Below are positions 26,637 to 34,232 of a DNA stretch of 43,886 nt, piece after piece. Under the pieces are notes generated by a model, which worked only from the letters and a program-made list of their open reading frames with translations, did no database searches and was not told the origin of the DNA. Source of the DNA: an uncultured Pseudomonadota bacterium (GTDB taxonomy: Bacteria > Pseudomonadota > Gammaproteobacteria > Burkholderiales > Rhodocyclaceae); contig CAISUK010000204.1 of assembly GCA_903888645.1 (NCBI GenBank), positions 1 through 43,886 of the forward strand. The letters are read 5' to 3'. Both the position numbers and the translations under genes were made by a program. Positions within the stretch are counted from its first letter, which is position 1. Every line of letters begins with the position of its first letter.

Positions 26637-28261
26637 GGGGCTATTTGATAAGTGGCGCATTCAAAATCGCCGCCGCGTTCCAGTAACTGCGACAGGGCGA
26701 TGCGGGACAGTTGGTCGCTGAATATTTCCACGACAAGTTCCGGGCGAAACATGCCCGGCGGCAGAACAATACGCTGCGCCAATCCTAGTGCGGGAACCGC
26801 CGGCAGCAAAAAGGCTGGCCGGAATTTTTCCGCGACAAGCGCTGAACTTCGGTTTCTTACCGCAATGGCTTGTGGCAGTCCGGGGAAAATGTGTGCTCCG
26901 GCGTGGAGCGTGGTGCTCGCGTCGACATGAATCCAGCGCAACCAACCCAATAGAAATTGCTTGGCATTATCGGGGCGCGCAGCAATCAGCTGACTGCTGG
27001 CGAAGCGGCTGCCAGGCTGATTCAATTGCCGGGTAATGTGCAAACCGGTCGCGCTCTCGTCGACCTGAGTCCACTCTTCAAGAAGCTTCCATTCCTCGAC
27101 CATGAAGGCCGGTTGCTTGGCAAAGCCCGGAACCTGATGTGCCGCGAGCTGACCGAACAGGGCAATCTCGTCATGCTGCTGAGTCGTCAGGTTGGCGCCA
27201 GGCTGTTGGAAGGACTTGCCTGAAAAATGGTAATGAATGGTTTCGACACCGCCAATCACACGGCATAAACCACTGGCTGAGCGCCGCTCGAATTTGCGAA
27301 GTGGATTGCCTTTGCACCAGCGCTGGTAAACGTGCTCCAGAACTGCATTGCAGCCAGGCATGACACAGTCGGAGCCTAGCCCCAGTTCGGCCGGAGGCAC
27401 ACCCTCGGCGAGTTTCAAGAGACGTTTCTTGATGCTCAGGCGCAGTTCGGCAACTTCGAGCCAACGCCGTTCTCCACTGACTTGCGGAGAACGCTCGGCA
27501 ATCATTGGTTGATCCGAGCCAAGGTCGACAGTGAGGGAAACATTCTTCAAGTCTTCCGGGGCAGCATTCTTCACGGTAACTTTTCCGGCCCAGCGATGCG
27601 CCCAGCGAACCAGCCAGCCATACTGCCGACCAGTGAACTCGCCGGGTCCTGCGGCGTTAAGCAACAGCGCTTCGGCATAGTTAGCCGTTGCCGTGGTCAT
27701 TTGCCGGCCATTGCGCAAACGATCCTCCACTTCCACCGTAGCTGCGCCTTTTGCTTCCACGGCCGCATAGGTTCCGTGCAGCAACTTCCAGAAGTCCGCT
27801 CCCGGCAAACGCGCGCCAGGGTAGGTATCAGCCTGAGTCGAGCATAACGAGGCCAACGCCCGCTGCGCTATGAGAGATGTTTGCGCGAGTACTGAGTTTT
27901 CGCCATCCAGCGCGGCCTTGAGGCAATGAAGATAGCCAATCACCAAAGCTTGCCAAAGCGCCATGGTGGCTTCGAAAGCCGCCTGCTCGGCTGGCGCGAA
28001 AGGCATCGCCTTGCCGGCATAACGCGGCAGGCTACCTTCCTGAATGACGCTGAGCGGTACCCGCAGGCATTCGAGGATGCGAAACCGTTCTGCCGGTGCC
28101 AGCTTGTAACGATTGAGCAGGTTCATCTGGCGCAGCATCAAGGCTTGCGATTGCAATACATTGGCCAGCGGCAGTTCGTCCAGCCATATCCTGCAAGCGC
28201 TGGCATTAAGAAATGCGGGCGGTTGATCGCTTGACGTTGCCGGCAGGAGAAAACTGCTCAT
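26633..28261 (-). CDS. PilZ-like protein, first of a tandem pair (candidate cyclic-di-GMP receptor)
   Basis: A 542-residue protein clearly paralogous to the following gene: both share an N-terminal stretch (LECLRVPLSVIQEG.LPRYAGK here, LELIRAPLGAAQGE.. there), a central block with FERRSASGLCRVIGGVETIH, and the C-terminal PilZ-like part. DESATG at residues 401-406 matches D/NxSxxG in the same aligned place as in the paralogue, followed by GWLRW and HAGAHIFPGLPQAIAVRNR. ATG at 28261 overlaps the stop of the HIT gene (ATGA). HIT gene and both paralogues thus form one coupled operon. Function not known; a cyclic-di-GMP receptor role is inferred from the motif only. Confidence 0.6.
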   Translation of the reverse strand: MSSFLLPATSSDQPPAFLNASACRIWLDELPLANVLQSQALMLRQMNLLNRYKLAPAERFRILECLRVPLSVIQEGSLPRYAGKAMPFAPAEQAAFEATMALWQALVIGYLHCLKAALDGENSVLAQTSLIAQRALASLCSTQADTYPGARLPGADFWKLLHGTYAAVEAKGAATVEVEDRLRNGRQMTTATANYAEALLLNAAGPGEFTGRQYGWLVRWAHRWAGKVTVKNAAPEDLKNVSLTVDLGSDQPMIAERSPQVSGERRWLEVAELRLSIKKRLLKLAEGVPPAELGLGSDCVMPGCNAVLEHVYQRWCKGNPLRKFERRSASGLCRVIGGVETIHYHFSGKSFQQPGANLTTQQHDEIALFGQLAAHQVPGFAKQPAFMVEEWKLLEEWTQVDESATGLHITRQLNQPGSRFASSQLIAARPDNAKQFLLGWLRWIHVDASTTLHAGAHIFPGLPQAIAVRNRSSALVAEKFRPAFLLPAVPALGLAQRIVLPPGMFRPELVVEIFSDQLSRIALSQLLERGGDFECATYQIAP

Positions 28262-28695
28262 GAGCCGCCCTGTTCTTCCGAAAGTGCGGTGCCGATCGCA
28301 TTGCGCAAGTTCGCGAAAGAGAAGGCAGCGGACCGCACCGCAACGGTCCTGGCGGAGCTCGCCCAAATTGGTGCCGGGAAGTGGCTGTCGTCATGCCAGC
28401 GAGGAATGACGTGCCAGTGCAGATGCGGTACCGCGTTGCCGAGGCTGGCAAGATTGATCTTGTCAGGGGCGACCAGCAGCCGGACGGCCGCTTCCACAGC
28501 GAAGACGAGACTCATCAGATGACGTCGTTCCGCCATCGGCAGATCGGTCATCTCCCGCACATGCGCGCGCCAAATTACCCTGCAGAATCCGGGAAAGGCA
28601 AGCCCGTCGTCACCGTCAACCAGAACAACGTAACAGAGTGAATCCCCCCACACGATTTTCTCGGCTGCGGGGACGCACAGTTCGCACGCTTTGAT
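28258..28695 (-). CDS. HIT family hydrolase with an apparent ATC start
   Basis: Histidine-triad nucleotide-binding protein. The triad is HLHWHV with His91, His93 and His95 when counted from 28695. The first ATG/GTG/TTG in frame is GTG at 28653, but the family's conserved N-terminus (CELCxxxAEKIVW, with a CxxC) lies upstream of it and is intact here in the same frame. An in-frame TAG at 28707-28705 limits the extension. A perfect AGGAG (28706-28702) stands 6 nt before an ATC at 28695, where an ATG would be expected, giving a 145-residue product. The alternative is a shorter protein from GTG (131 residues) lacking the CxxC. It is the first gene of the operon with the two PilZ-like genes. Confidence 0.8.
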   Translation of the reverse strand: MKACELCVPAAEKIVWGDSLCYVVLVDGDDGLAFPGFCRVIWRAHVREMTDLPMAERRHLMSLVFAVEAAVRLLVAPDKINLASLGNAVPHLHWHVIPRWHDDSHFPAPIWASSARTVAVRSAAFSFANLRNAIGTALSEEQGGS

Positions 28696-28701
28696 CTCTT
28701 T

Positions 28702-28706
28702 CTCCT
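28702..28706 (-). promoter_or_regulatory. Strong ribosome binding site in front of an ATC codon
   Basis: AGGAG on the minus strand, 6 nt before ATC (28695-28693), at the position where the HIT gene should start. It has no ATG, GTG or TTG within reach; the next candidate start is 42 nt further on. Confidence 0.65.
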
Positions 28707-28707
28707 A

Positions 28708-29127
28708 TCGCGTCGATATTCGTCAAGAATACCCTCGCATATTTGCATGGCTGAACAAAAAAATCACTAGCAGATTGCAAGAAACTGCCTTGTCCAAGTC
28801 GTCGAGCAACGACTGAATCAGCCACTTAGCATATTCGGATCTGCGCCACGAATGCAAGTTCTTGCTCGCAGCTGCTGGTGCGGCCAAGTCCAGGCCATGG
28901 ACTGAGCGATAAAAAGTCTTCAGGTGTCGTTTCAGTTGCGCCAATAGTGGTGGCCGATTGGCGCATTGGAAGCCAGGCAAGTCGGGAGCTTTCATTGCCC
29001 GGCCGCGACTCCAATGGCTCTTGCAAAATATTGATATGAAGAATATTTTCATAAAAGTCTGCCATGTTGGCATGGACATTCCGGGGGCCTGATGTTTTCT
29101 GAGGCCAGTTTTACAACGGCTTGTGGG
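28708..29127. other. Unassigned region between the HIT gene and the TPR gene
   Basis: About 420 bp, noticeably more AT-rich than the neighbours. Minus-strand open frames (28723-29079, 118 codons; 28826-29065, 79 codons) overlap each other and resemble nothing I know; the codon use is unlike nearby genes. They may be remnants of a lost gene. It must also hold the promoter of the HIT operon, which I could not pinpoint. Confidence 0.45.
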
Positions 29128-29133
29128 TACAAT
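29128..29133 (+). promoter_or_regulatory. Possible -10 element for the TPR / L,D-transpeptidase pair
   Basis: TACAAT, one mismatch from TATAAT, lies 38 nt before the GTG start of the TPR gene. No convincing -35 is visible 16-18 bp upstream. Confidence 0.35.
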
Positions 29134-29170
29134 CGCGTGTTAATCTCAACGCTGCTGCAGACTCTTCAAC

Positions 29171-30334
29171 GTGACCTCCAAACGCCTCATTCGCCTGACC
29201 GCAATTTTCCTGGCTGCCTGCGCTGGCTTCGCTGCGTTCGCGGCGCGAGCCGACACGCTGCAGGATGTAAGCCGACTCATTAAGCAGGGGCGCCCGGCTC
29301 CCGCCCTCAAGCAGCTGGAAAAGTACCTGTCATCCAGACCAAACGATGTTCAGGGCCGCTTCCTGAAGGGTGTGATTCTGGTTGAGACCAACGAGCTCAA
29401 TGAAGCCATAGCGGTGTTTGCCAAACTGACCGAGGATCACCCTGAACTGCCCGAGCCCTATAACAATCTGGCCGTCATTTACGCCCGCCAGCAACAGTAT
29501 GACAAAGCCAAGCGCGCTTTGGAGATGGCCATCCAAACCCATCCCGCCTATGCCACGGCACACAAGAATCTCGAAGATGTCTATGCCCGCCTGGCCAGCC
29601 AGGCTTATGACAAAGCATTGCAGACTGATTCTTCGAGAAGCAGTTTGCCGGTGAAGCTGGCAACGATCCAGGAGCTCGGCAGCACCAATAGCAGCCCGCT
29701 CCTGGCATCGGCAAATGGCAAAGCACCGATTGAAGTGGCCCTTGCCGAAACCAGGGCCGGCGAGCCCGAATATGCCGAAGCCAAGCTGCCGGCAAGCAAG
29801 CAGAGCGCTCTTCCCGGCAATGCCGGAAGCGAGAAACCGCTTGACACAAGGCCGACCGAAGCCAAGCCTGCTGAGCCGATTACCGCCTTGCCGGCAACCG
29901 GACGGAAGAGCGGCGAAAGCAAACCTGCCGATGCATCTCCGATCGAGACCAAGGCCAGCGTCGAGATTCCTGCCAAGCCCGGGCAAGCGACGGCCGCTGT
30001 TGGCGAAATAACAAAAGCTGTCGCCACTTGGCTCGCTGCCTGGTCTGACAAGGACGTCGGGGCCTATCTCGCTCACTACGCAAAGGATTTCCAGACACCG
30101 GGCGGAGAAGCGCGGACGGAATGGGAAGCCGAGCGGGCCAAGCGGATCAAAAAGCCTGGCGCGATACAGGTGACTTATGAGAGCCTGCAAATCGCGGTCG
30201 AGGCGGAAAGCGCCACGGCGAAATTTCGCCAACACTACAAATCGAAGACGCTCAAGACCGGTACCAGCAAGGTGCTCGTGCTGGTGCATCGCGACGGGCG
30301 CTGGCTGATCCAGCAAGAGAGGATAGGCAATTGA
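29171..30334 (+). CDS. Secreted TPR protein with C-terminal Cds6/NTF2-like domain
   Basis: A 387-residue protein. It has a signal peptide (residues 1-28, cut near ARA-DTL), tetratricopeptide repeats at about 30-145 (PEPYNNLAVIYARQQQYDKAKRALEMAI is a clear TPR), a low-complexity alanine/lysine/glutamate/proline linker at about 150-275, and a C-terminal domain at about 278-387 (WLAAWSDKDVGAYLAHYAKDF ... RDGRWLIQQE) of the SnoaL/NTF2-like, Cds6 type. Start is GTG at 29171, with no good Shine-Dalgarno. The downstream L,D-transpeptidase overlaps it by 4 nt and ends in the same kind of domain, so the two products probably act together in the periplasm. Confidence 0.8.
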   Translation: MTSKRLIRLTAIFLAACAGFAAFAARADTLQDVSRLIKQGRPAPALKQLEKYLSSRPNDVQGRFLKGVILVETNELNEAIAVFAKLTEDHPELPEPYNNLAVIYARQQQYDKAKRALEMAIQTHPAYATAHKNLEDVYARLASQAYDKALQTDSSRSSLPVKLATIQELGSTNSSPLLASANGKAPIEVALAETRAGEPEYAEAKLPASKQSALPGNAGSEKPLDTRPTEAKPAEPITALPATGRKSGESKPADASPIETKASVEIPAKPGQATAAVGEITKAVATWLAAWSDKDVGAYLAHYAKDFQTPGGEARTEWEAERAKRIKKPGAIQVTYESLQIAVEAESATAKFRQHYKSKTLKTGTSKVLVLVHRDGRWLIQQERIGN

Positions 30335-31536
30335 TTGCAGTGAGAGGCCGAATTGGTCGTTTTGTGGTCGCCGGCATGCTTGCAAGCATCGTCGCCTTGC
30401 CGATCCTCGCAGCCACTGACGTTCGCTACTCCGATTCCGGACCCGAGCCCCAGTTGGCGCGTGTTTTCGACGCCATCGAACAGAATCGCTGGGAAGCGGC
30501 GCTGGAAGAAGCAGATTTGCTGCTGCGCTCTTATCCCAACTTCCGTCTCGGGCATCTGGTTCGCGGCGACCTGTTGCTCGCCCGGACGCGCCCGATCAAG
30601 GATTTCGGCGACGGCGTCAGCCCGATGGAGCGTGACAAGATTGCCGACCTTCGCGATGAGGCGGTCGCCCGTCTGCACGGCTACAAATCCAAGCCCCCGG
30701 CCAACCTGCTACCGCGCTACTTGCTGCAACTGCGCCCCGACGACAAGTATGCCATCGTTGTCGATACGCAAAAATCCCGGCTCTACCTATATCAGAATGA
30801 CAATGGCACGCCGCGATTTGTTGCCGATTATTACGTAACGCACGGCAAACTTGGTACCAACAAAGTCAAGGAAGGCGATCAGCGTACGCCAATCGGCGTA
30901 TACCATTTCACCGCCAGCTTGCCGCACCAGAAGCTCTCGGATCTCTATGGGAGCGGCGCCTTCCCGATCAATTACCCCAACGAATGGGATAAGCGGATGG
31001 GCCGTCATGGTCACGGCATCTGGCTGCACGGCACGCCGCAAAATACTTTCTCGCGTCCGCCCAAAGCCTCTGACGGTTGCGTCGTGCTGGCCAACCAGGA
31101 TCTCAATGCGATTTCCGGAACGCTGCAGATCGGCCTGACGCCCTTCATCATCAGCAACAGCATCGAGTGGCTCTCTCTCGACGATTGGCGGGCTGAACGC
31201 AAATCGCTGACGGACCGGATCGACGCCTGGCGGCTTGATTGGGAGAGCCTGGATATCAAACGCTACACCAATCACTATTCGGCGAAGTTCCAGTCCGACG
31301 GCGAAAACCGGGCGCAGTGGATAGAGCGCAAGCGCAACGTCAATGCCGGCAAGACCTGGATCAAGGTCGCCACCAGCAACATCAGCATGTTTCGGGATCC
31401 GGGCAAGGAAGAGTACGTGGTCGTGACATTCGAACAGGACTACAAGAGCAACAACGTCTCGAATACGATGACAAAACGGCAATACTGGATCAAGGAAGAC
31501 GGCGACTGGAAGATCATTTACGAAGGCGCGGGCTGA
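30331..31536 (+). CDS. L,D-transpeptidase (YkuD domain) with C-terminal Cds6/NTF2-like domain
   Basis: Periplasmic enzyme expected to cross-link peptidoglycan (3-3 bonds) or attach proteins to it. The 401-residue product has an N-terminal signal sequence (about 1-28), a helical region at 40-120, a YkuD domain at about 135-275 with the catalytic HG...SDGC motif (His233, Cys250), and a C-terminal domain at 285-401 that matches the one in the upstream gene (YTNHYSAKF...KEDGDWKIIYE). I chose TTG at 30331: its TTGA overlaps the upstream stop and an AGAGGA element stands 8 nt before; GTG at 30340 is the alternative. Confidence 0.88.
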   Translation: MIAVRGRIGRFVVAGMLASIVALPILAATDVRYSDSGPEPQLARVFDAIEQNRWEAALEEADLLLRSYPNFRLGHLVRGDLLLARTRPIKDFGDGVSPMERDKIADLRDEAVARLHGYKSKPPANLLPRYLLQLRPDDKYAIVVDTQKSRLYLYQNDNGTPRFVADYYVTHGKLGTNKVKEGDQRTPIGVYHFTASLPHQKLSDLYGSGAFPINYPNEWDKRMGRHGHGIWLHGTPQNTFSRPPKASDGCVVLANQDLNAISGTLQIGLTPFIISNSIEWLSLDDWRAERKSLTDRIDAWRLDWESLDIKRYTNHYSAKFQSDGENRAQWIERKRNVNAGKTWIKVATSNISMFRDPGKEEYVVVTFEQDYKSNNVSNTMTKRQYWIKEDGDWKIIYEGAG

Positions 31537-31590
31537 GTCAGCCAGTTCTTCGCTTAATGCCATTCGCAATTCTTGGCGAGCCCCTTGGAG

Positions 31591-31633
31591 CGCAAATCAT
31601 CAGCAAAACATTTGCGGGTCCGCCTCTGCGGAC
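31591..31633 (+). repeat. Two successive inverted repeats after the L,D-transpeptidase gene
   Basis: CGCAAAT (31591-31597) with ATTTGCG (31610-31616), and GTCCGC (31618-31623) with GCGGAC (31628-31633). Neither is followed by a T-run. They lie between the L,D-transpeptidase stop and the promoter of the cytochrome gene and may end the upstream transcript. Confidence 0.3.
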
Positions 31634-31659
31634 TGTCCATGGCATAACCACAATATCGC

Positions 31660-31665
31660 TATAAT
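31660..31665 (+). promoter_or_regulatory. Consensus -10 hexamer for the cytochrome c gene
   Basis: TATAAT at 31660-31665, 35 nt before the cytochrome c ATG; no good -35 is seen. The gene has an AAGGAAAA ribosome site, so a leader of about 30 nt makes sense. Confidence 0.5.
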
Positions 31666-31700
31666 CAGCGCCTTTCCAATCTGGTACTCAAGGAAAACCG

Positions 31701-32141
31701 ATGCGCGTCAATACTCGATTTCGCTGTTTGGTTGCACTGACTGCAGCAATCAGCTGCCTCGCAGCGGCACCACTGGCCCAGGCCATGGGCAGTGGCCCCA
31801 AAGATGATGAAGGCATCAAAGCGCGCATAGCGCCGGTCGCGCACCTTGAAATGGCCGGTGGTGCTACCGGTGCCAGCAAGGGCAATCGGTCCGGCGAGGA
31901 ACTGTTCAAGGCCGTCTGCATAGCCTGTCATGGAACCGGTGTCGCCGGCTCGCCGAAGTTTGGCGACAAGGATGCCTGGGCACCGCGCATCGCGCTGGGC
32001 TTGGACGGTCTGTTGAAGTCGGCCACTGCTGGCAAGAATGCCATGCCGCCCAAGGGTGGTTCCGATGCCAACGAAGTGGAACTGGCGCGGGCGATCGCCT
32101 ACATGGCGAACAAGGCTGGAGCGAACTTCAAGGCACCGTAA
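31701..32141 (+). CDS. Class I cytochrome c, c5-like
   Basis: A periplasmic electron carrier. The 146-residue product has a signal peptide (1-28, cut near AQA), one heme c site CIACH at about residues 73-77, and the axial methionine in AMPPKGG near residue 114. The pattern around the heme (GEELFKAVCIACHGTGVAGSP) and the end (ELARAIAYMAN) fits the cytochrome c5 group. It is a single gene with its own -10 element; partner unknown. Confidence 0.92.
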   Translation: MRVNTRFRCLVALTAAISCLAAAPLAQAMGSGPKDDEGIKARIAPVAHLEMAGGATGASKGNRSGEELFKAVCIACHGTGVAGSPKFGDKDAWAPRIALGLDGLLKSATAGKNAMPPKGGSDANEVELARAIAYMANKAGANFKAP

Positions 32142-32226
32142 GCCAGGCGCTGCATCGGGAAACGATGGCCGCAAATCGAGTCATCGAACCTTTCCCAGCT
32201 GTTTAGCCTGCCTGCATTTGCTCGGA

Positions 32227-34218
32227 TCAATTTGCGTTTTTCGAACTGGCCAGCAAGGCACGGAATTGCGCCAGCTTGGCGCGGCCTGCGTCACGGTCGG
32301 CCGGCGCGTCTGACTTGCCGCCGGCGAACTTGAGATCGTCGCCCATCTCGGCGACGAATCGCGACACGATGCAGTCGCGCCATTCACGGCCCTGCTTGCG
32401 CTTCTCGCACCAGCTTAGGTGCAGGCTTTGCTGGGCGCGCGTGATGCCGACATACATCAGGCGCCGTTCTTCTTCCAGCTTGGCCGGGTCGAGCGATTCC
32501 CGGTGGGGCAGGATGCCTTCCTCGACACCAACCAGAAAGACATGGCGAAACTCCAATCCTTTCGCCGCGTGCAGGGTCGCCAGTTGTACCGCGTCGGCGT
32601 CTTCCTGATTCTTCTCGAGCATGCTGACCAGCGCCACGGTTTGGGTCAGTTCGAGAAGATTCTTGTTTTCCTCGGTGCCTTTGTTGGCAAGCCATAGCAC
32701 GAAGTCACGAACGTTGGCCCATTTGTTTTCTGCCTCGGGCGGCTCGTGCGCTTCGAACAGCCAGCCTTCATAACCGATTGCCCGCAGCAGATCCTCAAGG
32801 ACCGATCCAGCCGGCTCAACCGTCGCCCGCGAAGATAGCCGATTGATAAAGGTACCGAACTCGCGCATGGAATCCAGTTGCCGTGCCGGCACCTGGGTCG
32901 CCGCCCCGGCCTCGAAGAGTGCCGAGAACAGGCTGGTCTGACGCCCGCCGGCATAGCGGCCGAGTGCTTCCAGCGTGGTGCCGCCGATGCCGCGCTTCGG
33001 CGTAGTAACAGCACGAATGAAGGCCGGATCGTCGTCGCCATTGGCGAGCAGGCGCAAATAGGCGGTAATGTCCTTGATCTCGGCCTTGTCAAAAAAAGAC
33101 TGGCCGCCCGAGAGCAGGTAGGGAATCTTGTGGTCGCGCAGTTGCTTTTCGAAGCTGCGCGCCTGGTGATTGCCGCGGTAGAGGATGGCGAAATCAGCCC
33201 ACTTGCCGCGCTGCTCGAAGCGCTGCGCCATCAATCGCGCCACCACCAGCTCGGCCTCGTGCTCGCCATCGCGGCAGGCGTTGACCTGAATGACATCGCC
33301 ATGGCCGCGCTCTGACCACAGCCTCTTTTCGAACAGCTTGGGGTTGTGCCCGATGAGCGCGTTGGCCGCTTTGAGGATGCGCGTTGTGGACCGATAGTTC
33401 TGTTCCAGCTTGATGACCTTGAGCAAAGGATATTCTTCGGTGAGTGTGCGCAGGTTCTCGATGTCGGCGCCACGCCACGCGTAGATCGACTGGTCGTCGT
33501 CGCCCACCGCAGTGAAAGCGGCGCGCGGCCCGGCCAGCAGCTTCATCATCAGGTATTGGCAGCGGTTGGTATCCTGGTATTCGTCCACCAGCAAGTAGCG
33601 CAAGCGCCCTTGCCAGCGCGACAGCACCTCCGGCTCACGTTCGAAGAGATTCACCGGCAGGCGAATCAAGTCATCGAAATCGACGGCCTGATAGGCGCGC
33701 AGGGTCTTTTCGTAGTCAGCATAGATTCGCGCCGCGGCACTTTCGAGATCGCCTTCGGCTGCCGCCAGCGCCGCCTCGGGATCGAGCAGGCTGTTCTTCC
33801 ACAACGAGATGCGGCTCTGCACTGCCCTTACGTGACCCTTGTCGGCATTCTTCAGCATGTCCTGAAACAAGTTGGACGTATCCCCGGAATCGAGAATCGA
33901 GAAGCCCGGCTTGAGTCTGCAGTGCTTCGCTTCCAAGCGCAAAATGCGCGCGCCAAGGGCATGAAAGGTCGACACGGTAATACCGTCTGCCCGCGCCGCG
34001 CCGAGTTGCTTGCCGATGCGTTCGCGCATCTCGCGGGCGGCCTTGTTGGTGAAGGTGATGGCGGCGATATGCGACGGCGTGACCCCGCATTCCTCGACCA
34101 GATAGGCGACCTTTTGCGTGATGACGCGGGTTTTGCCGGACCCGGCGCCGGCCAGCACCAGCAGCGGTCCGTCAAGGTGGCGAATGGCCTCCCGCTGCGG
34201 CGGATTGAGTTTATCCAG
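32227..34218 (-). CDS. rep: ATP-dependent DNA helicase Rep (UvrD/Rep, superfamily 1) with an apparent CTG start
   Basis: 3'-5' DNA helicase helping replication forks past obstacles. Counted from CTG at 34218, the 663-residue product has the Q motif LNPPQREA (Gln8), Walker A AGAGSGKT (23-30), TFTNKAA, DEYQDTN, VGDDDQSIYAWRGA, and LATLHAAKGLEF. The first ATG/GTG/TTG in frame is GTG at 34158, inside the Walker A approach, which would remove the Q motif needed for adenine binding; so the real start must lie upstream. CTG at 34218 is the best place, 14 nt after the stop of the preceding gene, with AGGCGG 10 nt before it. Length fits Rep better than UvrD. The C-terminal tail (AQFRALLASSKNAN) is short. 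Confidence 0.88.
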   Translation of the reverse strand: MDKLNPPQREAIRHLDGPLLVLAGAGSGKTRVITQKVAYLVEECGVTPSHIAAITFTNKAAREMRERIGKQLGAARADGITVSTFHALGARILRLEAKHCRLKPGFSILDSGDTSNLFQDMLKNADKGHVRAVQSRISLWKNSLLDPEAALAAAEGDLESAAARIYADYEKTLRAYQAVDFDDLIRLPVNLFEREPEVLSRWQGRLRYLLVDEYQDTNRCQYLMMKLLAGPRAAFTAVGDDDQSIYAWRGADIENLRTLTEEYPLLKVIKLEQNYRSTTRILKAANALIGHNPKLFEKRLWSERGHGDVIQVNACRDGEHEAELVVARLMAQRFEQRGKWADFAILYRGNHQARSFEKQLRDHKIPYLLSGGQSFFDKAEIKDITAYLRLLANGDDDPAFIRAVTTPKRGIGGTTLEALGRYAGGRQTSLFSALFEAGAATQVPARQLDSMREFGTFINRLSSRATVEPAGSVLEDLLRAIGYEGWLFEAHEPPEAENKWANVRDFVLWLANKGTEENKNLLELTQTVALVSMLEKNQEDADAVQLATLHAAKGLEFRHVFLVGVEEGILPHRESLDPAKLEEERRLMYVGITRAQQSLHLSWCEKRKQGREWRDCIVSRFVAEMGDDLKFAGGKSDAPADRDAGRAKLAQFRALLASSKNAN

Positions 34219-34232
34219 AACGGTATTTCCGC

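Noticed and set aside
28723-29079. 118-codon minus-strand frame upstream of the HIT gene
   Set aside because: Codon use is unlike the neighbours, it overlaps another equally unsupported frame, and no family is recognised; kept only as an unexplained region.
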